Shown here piece after piece: positions 9,552 to 16,648 of a stretch of DNA of 20,100 nucleotides. Source of the stretch: Zeimonas sp036675585 (lineage in GTDB: Bacteria > Pseudomonadota > Gammaproteobacteria > Burkholderiales > Burkholderiaceae_E). The translations under genes were made by a program, and so were the position numbers. Positions within the stretch are counted from its first letter, which is position 1. The number at the start of each line of letters is the position of its first letter. Below the pieces are notes generated by a model. The model ran no database searches and was not told the origin of the DNA. It saw only the letters and a list, made by a program, of their open reading frames with translations. Location: assembly GCA_036675585.1 (NCBI GenBank), contig JAKFES010000312.1:1-20100 (forward strand), given 5' to 3'.

Positions 9552-9563
9552 TCGTGGATCGTG

Positions 9564-9590
9564 AAAAAGGGGCGACGGACGACGTCGCCC
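9564..9590 (-). terminator. intrinsic terminator immediately upstream of creA
   Basis: On the minus strand the stem GGGCGACG/CGTCGCCC (9590-9583 and 9577-9570) with loop TCGTC is followed by C (one extra stem-edge base) and TTTTT (9568-9564), a textbook Rho-independent terminator. It lies 97 bp after the FAD-oxidoreductase stop and ends 12 nt before the creA start codon, so it both closes the upstream gene and sits in the leader of creA. Confidence 0.8.
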
Positions 9591-9686
9591 GTGGGCGGTC
9601 GTACGCGGGTGGGGCGAGGCAGTCTACCGCGTGCGCATGCGCCGCCAGATGCCGGCTCGGCACCGCAACCGGATCGGAAACGACCT

Positions 9687-11072
9687 CTACGCCGGCACGA
9701 TGTTCTGGTTCACGCGAAAGAAATTGGTCGGATCGTATCTGCGCTTCACCTGGGCAAGGCGCTCGTAATTCGAGCCGTACGCGGCCGCCACGCGATCGCC
9801 TTCGTCGGCCGTCAGGAAATTGGAATAGACGCCGCCACTGGCGAACGGCGCCGACGCGCGGAAATACGCGCGTGCCCAGCCGATGCAGCGGTCGTCGTCG
9901 GCCGCGTCGTTCCAGCGGCCATGCACGTTCATGACGAACTCGGCGTCCCGATGCGCGTACGCCGTCGCATCGGGTGCGGGGCGCGTCGTCGCACGACCGA
10001 CGGCGCCGAAGAAGATCTCGCACTGCGGCGACGGCAGCTTGCCGACGTACTCGATCACGGTGTCGAACAGCGCGTCGTCGAGCTTCGAGAAATTGTGCGA
10101 CTTCCAGTAGTTGCGCGCACCGGGGGTCAACAATGGATCGAAGGCCTTCTGCCAGGCCGTGTACGGTTGCACGCCGATGAACTCGCCGACCGGCGTGCCG
10201 AATCGGCGCAGCGGCTCGACGAGCGGTTCGCCCTCCGCGGGATCGCCGACGTAGAGCAGCGCCAGCGCGACGATCTCCTTGCCGTGCACCGCCTCGGGCA
10301 GGAACGGGAGAGGAGGCGCCTGGCGCAGGACGGCCCACACGTTGAGTTCATCGGGCGCCTTCGCGAGAAATTCCCGGTACTGCTGCAGCACCGACTTTGC
10401 TTCGGCGAGCCGGTAGAAGATCAGCCCGGTCAACAGGTCGGGGCCCACCGGATGCAAGCGGAATTCGAAGCGCGTGACGACGCCGAAATTGCCGCCCCCT
10501 CCGCGCAGCGCCCAGAAGAGATCGGGGTTCTCCGTTTCGCTGGCGCGCAACGTCTCTCCGGTCGCCGTCACGACCTCCATGGACTCGAGGTTGTCGACGG
10601 TCATGCCGTACTTGCGGCTCAGCCAGCCGAAGCCGCCGCCGAGCGTCAAGCCGGCCAGCCCCGTCGTGGAATTGATGCCGACCGGCGTCGCCAGACCGTG
10701 CGCCTGCGCGGCGGCGTCGAAGTCGGCGAGCGTGGCACCGGCCTCGACAGTGATGCGGCGCGCGACCGGGTCGACCTGCGCGGCTTTCAGCTGCGAGAGG
10801 TCGACTACGATGCCGTCGTCGCACAGGGCATTGCCCGCGATGTTGTGCCCGCCGCCGCGAATGGCGAGCACGGCGTCGTGGTTTCTGGCGAAGTGCACCG
10901 CGGGCACGACGTCCGAAGTGGCGCCGCAGCGAACGATCAGCGCGGGATGACGGTCGACCATCGCGTTCCAGATCGTTCGTGCCGCCTCGTAGTCCGCGTC
11001 TTCGGGCAGAAGGACCTGCCCGCGGACCTCGCGTTTCAACTCGTCGATTCCGTTGGATGGAAACGTCTTCAT
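9687..11072 (-). CDS. FAD-binding oxidoreductase, berberine-bridge-enzyme type
   Basis: This 461-residue flavoprotein has the FAD_binding_4 (PCMH-type) domain at residues about 45-190 and the C-terminal BBE segment 'YDPTNFFRVNQNI'. The RGGGHNIAG motif carries His76, the residue that links covalently to FAD in this family. The second linkage Cys of bicovalent members is absent: the matching segment reads 'INSTTGLAGLTLGGGFGW'. I therefore expect at most a single covalent bond. I chose the start at 11072 (MKTFPS) because GGAGG (complement of 11078-11082) precedes it at 5 nt; an upstream ATG at 11120 lacks this. There is no signal peptide. Family members oxidise alcohols, sugars or alkaloids; the substrate here is unknown. 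It is followed by the terminator at 9564-9590. Confidence 0.93.
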   Translation of the reverse strand: MKTFPSNGIDELKREVRGQVLLPEDADYEAARTIWNAMVDRHPALIVRCGATSDVVPAVHFARNHDAVLAIRGGGHNIAGNALCDDGIVVDLSQLKAAQVDPVARRITVEAGATLADFDAAAQAHGLATPVGINSTTGLAGLTLGGGFGWLSRKYGMTVDNLESMEVVTATGETLRASETENPDLFWALRGGGGNFGVVTRFEFRLHPVGPDLLTGLIFYRLAEAKSVLQQYREFLAKAPDELNVWAVLRQAPPLPFLPEAVHGKEIVALALLYVGDPAEGEPLVEPLRRFGTPVGEFIGVQPYTAWQKAFDPLLTPGARNYWKSHNFSKLDDALFDTVIEYVGKLPSPQCEIFFGAVGRATTRPAPDATAYAHRDAEFVMNVHGRWNDAADDDRCIGWARAYFRASAPFASGGVYSNFLTADEGDRVAAAYGSNYERLAQVKRRYDPTNFFRVNQNIVPA

Positions 11073-11097
11073 CTCATCCTCCATCAGTGAAAGGACC

Positions 11098-11116
11098 GGG
11101 TCCGTTGCACGGACCC
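11098..11116 (-). terminator. hairpin between the small ORF and the FAD-oxidoreductase gene
   Basis: GGGTCCG and CGGACCC form a perfect 7-bp stem with a 5-nt loop. On the minus strand it is followed by GGTCCTTTC, a poor U-run. It lies 26 bp upstream of the oxidoreductase start and 14 bp after the 54-codon ORF. It may end the phospholipase-like transcript or act as a leader structure. Confidence 0.4.
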
Positions 11117-11130
11117 GCACGGTTGGAAGA

Positions 11131-11295
11131 TCAGCGAGGGTGTACCGGGTACAGCCGATACGGGAAGTCGATGTCGCTCGACACCAGGTGGACCATCGGC
11201 GCGGAGCAGGATGCCGGTGTGCAGCCCGGAACGCCCGCGCCCGACCATTCTAGGAGTTCGGCTTCCGGCGCGAAAGAAGGACCGGCGGGCCTCAC
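11131..11295 (-). CDS. possible 54-residue ORF coupled to the phospholipase-like gene
   Basis: An open frame of 54 codons begins with GTG (11295-11293), whose TG starts the TGA of the upstream gene, the same GTGA arrangement as in the DsrE pair. The second half uses strongly G/C-ending codons and reads ASCSAPMVHLVSSDIDFPYR before ending in a Tyr/His/Arg-rich tail. It has no recognisable domain, and a shorter ATG start would leave only 21 residues. A chance open frame in GC-rich DNA is a real alternative. Confidence 0.3.
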   Translation of the reverse strand: MRPAGPSFAPEAELLEWSGAGVPGCTPASCSAPMVHLVSSDIDFPYRLYPVHPR

Positions 11296-12749
11296 GGACG
11301 CTGCACGCCGCGACCGGCCAGCATCGCGCGTACGAACGCACGCGTGTGCGCACCGTACTCGCGCATCAACGGCACGAGCGCGAGCACCATCGCGTCGCGT
11401 GCGGCCGGCGCGGTCTCGTCGAGCCGTGCATGGAGATCGACCCCGCGTGCGTCGACGCCGAACTCGAAGTTGGGATCGTCGACGTATTTCGCGGGCAACG
11501 CCGTCGCGACCGCGCGGTCCAGCGAATCGGCTGCCTGCGCCGCGCGTCGTGCCACGAGCGCGCGCGGATCGTTCTCGCCGAAGGCCGGCTGCGCCGCCGC
11601 ATCCGTGCCGTCGAGCGACGCGGCCGGCGCGCCGCCGTCGTCCGCTCCCGCGAGCGCGCGCAGCAGCGGTCCGTCACTCGCCGGGTCCCGATGATCGGCG
11701 ACGACCGCCGTGCGCTGGAAGTTCTCCAGCGCCAGGTGCCGGTTCGAGACCAGCGTGATCGCGCGGTTCTTCGCGTCCGGCCATCCGGCGATGTCGAGCG
11801 CGTTGATCCACAGCGTGCGCGCCGTGCTCACGCCCGGCAGCACTCGTGCGTGGTACGGCTGCGTCAGGTCCTGGATGTAGTGCATTGCCCAGCCCGCGAA
11901 GCGCCAGCCCCAGTAATCGTGCCCGGTGCGAAACGCGTGCAGCGCCAGCGTGCGGTACAGGTGAATCCGGTATTCCGGGTAGGTCCGCTTCAGGAAGCCC
12001 GCGGCGGCATAAATGAGCGGGGACTCGTCGTAGAAGCCCATGTGGAACGGCGCCTGCGTTCCGAAATCGAGTGCGGGATTGCCGAACGGCTGCTTGCCCA
12101 GCCCGTACGCGCGACCGTGCGCGGTCCCGTTGTCTTCCCAGACGCCGATGTCGAGCCCGTAGTCGGGTTCGTCCGACGCGGTCGCAACGACCGCCAGCGG
12201 CGAAACCGCGTCGCCTTCGCGCAGCGCGACGTACGGTGATTCGCCGGCGGCCTCCTCGCCCTCCTCGTCGGCAAGCGTGCTCACGTGGTTGCCGGCGAGG
12301 GCCGGGCGGCCCCTGGCGTCGTCTGCGGACACGCGCTTGAGGAACAGCGCGAGACGCGCATCGGGTGCGATCCGGAGGGCAGCGACGAAGCGGCGGCGCA
12401 GCTCGTCCGGTGTCTGCGCGCCGGCCGCCACGAAACGCAGCGCTTGGGGACGCGGCGGATACGTCGGAACGTGCTCACGCGACCACGCCTCCTGCGCGTC
12501 CAGCACTGGCTCGAGCTCGCCCGCCTGCGCGGCGAGGAAGACATCGAGCGACTCGACGTGCACCGGCGCCAGGCGCACGAAGTCCGGCACGTTCTTCAGC
12601 GCAGCCCACGTGTTCAGCGCGTGGTTGCTCCAGGCGTATGCGGGGGCGGCGCAGGCCACGACGAGCGCCGGCAGCGCGGCGCGGGCGACCCGCAGCGTGC
12701 GCGCGCGAAGCGTCGACGGACGACGGCCGAGGGCGGCGGCGGCATTCAT
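11292..12749 (-). CDS. exported zinc-dependent phospholipase C / S1-P1 nuclease-like protein
   Basis: This 485-residue protein has a 39-residue signal peptide ending APAYA; cleavage leaves Trp40 as the new N-terminus, followed by Ser-Asn-His. In zinc-dependent phospholipase C and S1/P1 nucleases an N-terminal Trp binds the zinc cluster through its backbone, and a downstream H-x-x-x-D plus H motif completes it. Here 'GWAMHYIQDLTQPYHARV' supplies these, preceded by HAFRTGHDYWGW. I start at ATG 12749 because the signal peptide begins there; the frame stays open upstream to 12932, but that part overlaps the next gene and has no signal character. The length exceeds classical enzymes (about 250-290 residues) because of insertions around residues 100-250. 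Lipase versus nuclease cannot be decided. Confidence 0.8.
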   Translation of the reverse strand: MNAAAALGRRPSTLRARTLRVARAALPALVVACAAPAYAWSNHALNTWAALKNVPDFVRLAPVHVESLDVFLAAQAGELEPVLDAQEAWSREHVPTYPPRPQALRFVAAGAQTPDELRRRFVAALRIAPDARLALFLKRVSADDARGRPALAGNHVSTLADEEGEEAAGESPYVALREGDAVSPLAVVATASDEPDYGLDIGVWEDNGTAHGRAYGLGKQPFGNPALDFGTQAPFHMGFYDESPLIYAAAGFLKRTYPEYRIHLYRTLALHAFRTGHDYWGWRFAGWAMHYIQDLTQPYHARVLPGVSTARTLWINALDIAGWPDAKNRAITLVSNRHLALENFQRTAVVADHRDPASDGPLLRALAGADDGGAPAASLDGTDAAAQPAFGENDPRALVARRAAQAADSLDRAVATALPAKYVDDPNFEFGVDARGVDLHARLDETAPAARDAMVLALVPLMREYGAHTRAFVRAMLAGRGVQRP

Positions 12750-12813
12750 CGGCAGGGGCACAGGCGACAACGCGGCGTTTTCGCGCACATCCGGCGCACG
12801 GCCGAGACGCGGT

Positions 12814-13485
12814 TCAAGCCGATTCTCGCGGTGAGCCGTCGGCGCGATGGTCGAAGACCACGGTGTCACGGCCGACTTCGACCTCGCCGTACCGGAGTGC
12901 CCCGGCGCGCTCGTAGACGTGCAGTACGGCACCGGTGGTCGACTGCCGGGTTTCGACGAGCCGGAAGCTGGCCGGGATCGTGCCTTTGCCGAACAGGCGC
13001 TTGCCGGAGCCGAGAACGACGGGGAACTGCCAGAGGCGCAACGTATCGATCAGGTCGTGCGCGAGCAGCGTCTGGACGAGGTCGCCGCTGCCGTGGACCT
13101 GGATTTCGCCGCCGTCCTGCGTCTTGAGGTGCGCGACCTCGGTGGCGACGTCGCCTTCGATCAGGCGCGAGTGGCTCCAGTCGACGCGGGCGAGCGTGCG
13201 CGAAGCGACGAACTTCGGCCGGGTGTTGAGCGCCGCCGCGATCTCGTCGGCCGGGTCGGTGGCCTTCGGCCACGCGGCCGCGAAGATTTCGTAGGTCCTG
13301 CGCCCGAGGAGAAAGCAGCCGGCGCGGGTGGTCCACTCGGTCATGATCTCGCCCATCTTCTCGTCGAACCAGGGGACGAGCCAGCCACCGTGCCGGAAGC
13401 CGTCGTCACGGTCCTCGTCGGGGCCGCCGGGCGCCTGCATGACGCCGTCCAGGGTCAGGAACGTACCCACGACCAGCTTTCGCAT
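12814..13485 (-). CDS. dihydrofolate reductase family protein (RibD C-terminal domain)
   Basis: The protein has 223 residues. 'RKLVVGTFLTLDGVMQAPGG' at the N-terminus, 'LLGRRTYEIFAAAWP' in the middle and 'LWQFPVVLGSGKRLFG' towards the C-terminus are the standard blocks of stand-alone RibD_C/YyaP-like reductases, which share the DHFR fold and bind NADPH. These are not true folate enzymes; the physiological substrate is mostly unknown. GGGAGAGCGG lies just before the ATG at 13485. The C-terminal 30 residues (YGEVEVGRDTVVFD and after) extend slightly beyond the domain. It lies 65 bp upstream of the phospholipase-like start, same strand. Confidence 0.92.
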   Translation of the reverse strand: MRKLVVGTFLTLDGVMQAPGGPDEDRDDGFRHGGWLVPWFDEKMGEIMTEWTTRAGCFLLGRRTYEIFAAAWPKATDPADEIAAALNTRPKFVASRTLARVDWSHSRLIEGDVATEVAHLKTQDGGEIQVHGSGDLVQTLLAHDLIDTLRLWQFPVVLGSGKRLFGKGTIPASFRLVETRQSTTGAVLHVYERAGALRYGEVEVGRDTVVFDHRADGSPRESA

Positions 13486-13512
13486 TTCCGCTCTCCCGGG
13501 TTCCGCAGCCCC

Positions 13513-14127
13513 TTACCGCGATTGCCACAGCGCATCGCCGATCGGCGAACAAAGCACGACGAAGGCCACCACATTGAGTACGACGGTCCACCAGAAGACC
13601 GCTCGAAACGCCATCTTGCTCGACTTGTGCCGCAGCACTTGTTGGGCAACGAGCGCTCCCGGCCAACCACCGAGAAGGGCGACGCCATGAAGCCACGCCT
13701 CGGGCGTACGCCACGCGCCGCGCTTCGCCGCGGACTTGTCGGCCGCGTACAGGCGAAAGGCGAGCAAGCTTGCAGCGGCATACAGGCCGACGACGAAAGC
13801 CGGCGGGTTCCACAGAACGCCCACTATCGCGAACAGCGCCAGGAACAGCGGGATCGCGAACAGCGTCGCCGTGCCCCATCGTGCGGGCGAGTCGTTGCGC
13901 GAAGTTGCGCGTCGGAGCGATCGGACCGGTTCGACGTTCCTGGCCCGCTTCTTCCCGCGAGGGCCGAGTTCGACCTCGAAGGAAACGCGCTGGTTCTCGC
14001 GCGGCCTGACCCCGTTGCGCGAGAAGGCACGGACGTGCACGAAGATCTCCTGTCCGCCCAGAGCCGGTTCGATGAAGCCGAAACCGCGCTCGTCGTTCCA
14101 CGTCTTGATGATGCCTTCGAAGCGCAT
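13513..14127 (-). CDS. cold-shock domain + DUF1294 membrane protein
   Basis: This 204-residue fusion has an N-terminal cold-shock domain (residues 1 to about 65) with RNP1-like RGFGFIEP and RNP2-like IFVHVRAF nucleic-acid-binding strands. A basic linker follows, then a four-helix membrane part (about residues 84-200) of the DUF1294 family, seen as 'LFAIPLFLALFAIVGVLW', 'FVVGLYAAASLLAFRLY', 'LLGGWPGALVAQQ' and 'WWTVVLNVVAFVVL'. The conserved 'DKSAAKRGAWRTPE' and HKS segments are typical. The combination is recurrent in proteobacteria, and its role, perhaps membrane-tethered RNA binding, is unproven. No good ribosome site precedes the ATG at 14127; a long inverted repeat covers the leader. Confidence 0.93.
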   Translation of the reverse strand: MRFEGIIKTWNDERGFGFIEPALGGQEIFVHVRAFSRNGVRPRENQRVSFEVELGPRGKKRARNVEPVRSLRRATSRNDSPARWGTATLFAIPLFLALFAIVGVLWNPPAFVVGLYAAASLLAFRLYAADKSAAKRGAWRTPEAWLHGVALLGGWPGALVAQQVLRHKSSKMAFRAVFWWTVVLNVVAFVVLCSPIGDALWQSR

Positions 14128-14144
14128 GTCCGGGATGAGTTGGA

Positions 14145-14212
14145 GGGGCGACGCACGATTGCATCACGAACCACGCCCTCACGAACAACGGTTGCGTGCG
14201 GCGCGTCGCCCC
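14145..14212. promoter_or_regulatory. long inverted repeat in the leader of the cold-shock-domain gene
   Basis: GGGGCGACGC (14145-14154) and GCGTCGCCCC (14203-14212) are perfect 10-bp arms 48 bp apart, with further partial pairing inside. The structure ends 17 nt before the start codon of the cold-shock-domain gene. Structured leaders are a known control device of cspA-type genes; that it works so here is inference. Confidence 0.4.
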
Positions 14213-14252
14213 GTGACGCCCGCCGGTCGGCGCCGTGCTTGCCGGCACCGCG

Positions 14253-14852
14253 TCACCCGACGGCGCGCCGCAAGCTCGCCCGCTCTTCGCGCGTGATCAC
14301 TTTCGGCTGCGCCACGGGTTCCCCGGAACCCGGATCGAAAAACGGCGTTCGCCTGTAGCTGCCCGCGAGGCGAGCGCGCGCAACCGGCAGCAGGATGCGA
14401 ACGAGCCCTCCGACATTGCGCATCCACGACGACTCGGTGCTGCGTTTGGCGCTCGCGGCGTTCGCGCGCAGGCGAACCGGACCGAAAGCATCCTCCCGCG
14501 TCGCCGACGAACCCGGCAAGCACGAGTGGACGAGAGCGACGTAGGCGATCCTGCGGTCGCGCAGCGTGTTTCCGATCGGCGTGTTGCAGCAGCTCGCATA
14601 CCAGCGCAGCACGCCCTTCGGGCTGAGCGACATGCAAGCGAGCGCCTCCAGGCCTTGCGTGAACTCGACATACTGCGAGAGCGTTGCGACGGATTCGGTT
14701 CCGCCGAGCGAGTCCAGCACATCGTCCGGCTTGCCGAGGAAGTGCGCGAACGACTGGCAGTCCTTGCAGTAGCAGACCACCCGGCTCGCCTTCTCCGGAT
14801 GGCCGACGTTGCCCCTCAACGTTCCGCACCGGCAGCGCAATGGATAATTCAT
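14253..14852 (-). CDS. DUF6151 family protein, GFA-like zinc-binding
   Basis: This 199-residue protein carries the cysteine pattern of the glutathione-dependent-formaldehyde-activating (GFA)-like fold: CRCG at residues 7-10, then 'VVCYCKDCQSFAHFLG' and later 'WYASCCNTPIGNT'. These are zinc-binding sets. Members are annotated DUF6151 and have no proven reaction. I start at ATG 14852 because the conserved 'MNYPLRCRCGTLRGNV' opening is there; the frame is open to 14924, but the added residues do not look conserved. A TGA at 14253-14255 ends it. It is divergent from the sirtuin fragment, with 75 bp between starts. Confidence 0.85.
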   Translation of the reverse strand: MNYPLRCRCGTLRGNVGHPEKASRVVCYCKDCQSFAHFLGKPDDVLDSLGGTESVATLSQYVEFTQGLEALACMSLSPKGVLRWYASCCNTPIGNTLRDRRIAYVALVHSCLPGSSATREDAFGPVRLRANAASAKRSTESSWMRNVGGLVRILLPVARARLAGSYRRTPFFDPGSGEPVAQPKVITREERASLRRAVG

Positions 14853-14927
14853 TCGCCTGGCAAAAAAGAACAGGTTGCCGAGACAGCTTAGACCCACGGG
14901 ACTCCGAATCGCGCCGATTGCCACGAC

Positions 14928-15131
14928 ATGTCCGCAACCCGAACGATCGGCGCGAACGACCCGGCGATACGGCAGGCGGCGCGGTACCTCTCCGACGCCA
15001 CCGGCCTTCTGATCCTCGCCGGGGCAGGGATCGGCGTGGATTCCGGGCTACCCGACTTCCGGGGTGACACCGGATTCTGGCGCGCCTACCCCCTGCTGCG
15101 CGATGCCGGCATCCGCCTCACCGACATTGCA
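14928..15131 (+). pseudogene. truncated Sir2-family NAD-dependent deacetylase, N-terminal part only
   Basis: About 68 codons match the start of bacterial sirtuins: 'GLLILAGAGIGVDSGLPDFR' with the NAD-binding GAG-x-x and DFR motifs, then 'GFWRAYPLLRDAGIRLTDIA'. A whole protein would be about 260-280 residues. The catalytic His and the four zinc Cys are missing because similarity stops at about 15131, two bases before an attC fragment. The reading frame stays open to 15740, but the rest is the antisense of the next gene, so a 270-residue 'Sir2 protein' call would be chimeric. The fragment is almost certainly non-functional as a deacetylase. Confidence 0.8.
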
Positions 15132-15132
15132 G

Positions 15133-15153
15133 CGCTCGACGGAGCGGTCAGGC
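15133..15153 (-). repeat. attC fragment at the sirtuin junction
   Basis: These 21 bases match 19 of 21 bases of the R''/L'' end of the complete attC at 19677-19697; the two differences are both C for T. The R'' box reads GCCTGAC on the minus strand instead of GCCTAAC, and the TGA stop of the glycosylase-like gene lies inside it, as the brnA stop lies inside its attC. The other half of the site is gone; sirtuin sequence begins immediately. Confidence 0.6.
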
Positions 15154-15600
15154 GCGTCTCGATGCTTTGCCGTTGCCGCGCTCCCACGATTCGATGGGAC
15201 CCGGCTGAAGGCGGAACATCGGGTGGCATTCCGGCGCGCGGATTGCGCGCCACTGCTCGTGCAGCGCGGGATTTCGGGCCGCGAGCTTCTGCAGGAGATG
15301 ACGCCACTCATACTCGACTTGCCCGGTCGTCACGAGAATGTGCGCGTGCCGGTTCGCGCGGCCGATCTTGCTACGGTCGAAGGCGTAGCCGCGCGCCACG
15401 GCCTCCGCATGAACGCCCTTCAGGTACGAACTCATGGCGGAAGACGGGGCCGGCAGCGAGCGAAAACGCTCGAGTTGAGGATGATTCCGATAACCGCGGG
15501 TCTTGCCAGCCAGCACTGCACGAGCGAGCAGCGCTTCTCGCCACAATGCGCAGAGCCCTTGCCGATCGAGGTAACGAGGGTGCAACGACCAGAGCCGCAT
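15148..15600 (-). CDS. pyrimidine dimer DNA glycosylase/endonuclease V-like protein (Pyr_excise family)
   Basis: This 150-residue protein opens with 'MRLWSLHPRYLDRQGL' and continues 'LWREALLARAVLAGKTRGYR' and 'NHPQLERFR', the hallmark of the Pyr_excise-type proteins annotated as T4 endonuclease V relatives. In T4 endonuclease V the catalytic nucleophile is Thr2; here residue 2 is Arg, so glycosylase activity should not be assumed. A middle segment 'GRANRHAHILVTTGQVEYEW' is also typical. The ATG at 15600 is 6 bp after the attC end GTTAGGC, a normal cassette leader length. The stop overlaps an attC fragment. A 49-bp relic of a close homologue lies at 18614-18662. It is antisense to the chimeric sirtuin frame. 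Confidence 0.82.
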   Translation of the reverse strand: MRLWSLHPRYLDRQGLCALWREALLARAVLAGKTRGYRNHPQLERFRSLPAPSSAMSSYLKGVHAEAVARGYAFDRSKIGRANRHAHILVTTGQVEYEWRHLLQKLAARNPALHEQWRAIRAPECHPMFRLQPGPIESWERGNGKASRRA

Positions 15601-15606
15601 TCGAGC

Positions 15607-15696
15607 GCCTAACGTTCGCGGTAACCGGCGCGCGCCGCAAGACGCCTGCAAGGACCGGGCGCTCGCGAGCGCATCCGGTTCATCGGCCTGTTACGC
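15607..15696 (-). repeat. attC-like recombination site (about 90 bp)
   Basis: Read on the minus strand it starts with GCGTAAC (R'', one mismatch to RYYYAAC) and ends with GTTAGGC (R', perfect GTTRRRY), preceded by the usual AAC. The L'' and L' arms pair around AACCGG/CCGGTT, and the centre holds a perfect 14-bp palindrome GCGCTCGCGAGCGC as the variable structure. It lies 24 bp after the methyltransferase stop and 6 bp before the glycosylase-like start, exactly where an attC separates two cassettes. Confidence 0.65.
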
Positions 15697-15720
15697 CGCA
15701 TCGGAACGTCGTCGTGCCGG

Positions 15721-16524
15721 TCATGGCTTGCGCGCGATGAGGCCGGCATACGCAATGTGCCCGAAGAAACGTCCTGCCCGCAGACGACTGCGCGCCTCTT
15801 CTTTCAGGGCCGCAGCGGTGTCCTTCCCGATGAGGCCCTGGCTGCACAGAACGTCGGCGCCCCGGTCCACCACGGTGAGCATGTAGCCTTCGTCGCCTGT
15901 CTCGGCGAAGCCGAAGCTTCGGAAGGAGACGACCTCGAAGCCGCAGGCAGCAACGACGTTCGTCAGGCGACGCATGATCCGGCGATCGGTTACGGAGTGG
16001 GCCATCATCGCGTCGACGCAGACCTGCAACGGGTCATGGTCGGCCAGCGCGACCGTGGTCGTGGCGTAGTCTCCGTCGAAAACGGCAAGGCAACCTCCGG
16101 CGCGAAGCACCCGGAAGGCTTCCTCGATCGCCCGTTCCGGGCCTGGCACATGGCTCAACATCGAATCGGAGGCGACGATGTCGAACGTCGCGCCGTCGAA
16201 AGGAAGCGATCGACCGTCGCCTTCGTGAAAGCTCACGTCAGGCAGATCCGCGGCGGCGACGCGCGCTTTCTCGAGCAACGCACGCGCCGGATCGATTCCG
16301 ACCACGGAAGCCACGTTGGGCCAGCCGGCGAGCACCCGCGTCGATACGCCGGTCCCGCACCCGACGTCCAATACCCGGGCATTTCGAGGAAAGGGAACCT
16401 CCTGGAGGAAAGCGCGACGCATCGCGTGCTGCTGGGCATCGGCACCGCGCTTTTCCAGAACATCGGCGAGCCGCTCCTGTGTCGCCCGGTCCAGGTCCTG
16501 AACCGTAGTCCAAACGTCTGGCAT
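15721..16524 (-). CDS. class I SAM-dependent methyltransferase (Methyltransf_11 type), probable cassette gene
   Basis: The protein has 267 residues. Motif I is 'VLDVGCGTGVSTRVL' (about residues 51-65), the acidic motif II region is VVGIDPA, and 'DIVASDSMLSHVPGPERAIE' followed by VLRAGGCLAVFDGD are motifs III-IV. The N-terminal 45 residues (WTTVQDLDRATQERLADVLE) are a helical cap, and the C-terminus 'FFGHIAYAGLIARKP' is common in small-molecule methyltransferases. The substrate is unknown. GGAG lies 6-9 nt before the ATG at 16524. It is followed 24 bp later by an attC-like site, and 124 bp separate it from the next methyltransferase upstream. Confidence 0.9.
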   Translation of the reverse strand: MPDVWTTVQDLDRATQERLADVLEKRGADAQQHAMRRAFLQEVPFPRNARVLDVGCGTGVSTRVLAGWPNVASVVGIDPARALLEKARVAAADLPDVSFHEGDGRSLPFDGATFDIVASDSMLSHVPGPERAIEEAFRVLRAGGCLAVFDGDYATTTVALADHDPLQVCVDAMMAHSVTDRRIMRRLTNVVAACGFEVVSFRSFGFAETGDEGYMLTVVDRGADVLCSQGLIGKDTAAALKEEARSRLRAGRFFGHIAYAGLIARKP

Positions 16525-16648
16525 GGTCGTCTCCAGAGGTATCGAACGACTCCACAGTCTGAGCCGGCCACGACGGATTCGTCGGCATTCCGTTCGAGCT
16601 GCGCGGCCAGCGTCGCTTCCCGTTTGGGCGCCCGCTCGAGCGCAGGGA

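Noticed and set aside
14928..15740. Single 270-codon 'sirtuin' gene
   Set aside because: Only the first 68 or so codons are sirtuin; the remainder is the reverse complement of the glycosylase-like gene and an attC.
16525..16648. attC between the two methyltransferase genes
   Set aside because: GCGCTCGAGCGG and AGCTCGAACGG recall attC arms, but neither RYYYAAC nor GTTRRRY is present and the arms do not pair in order.
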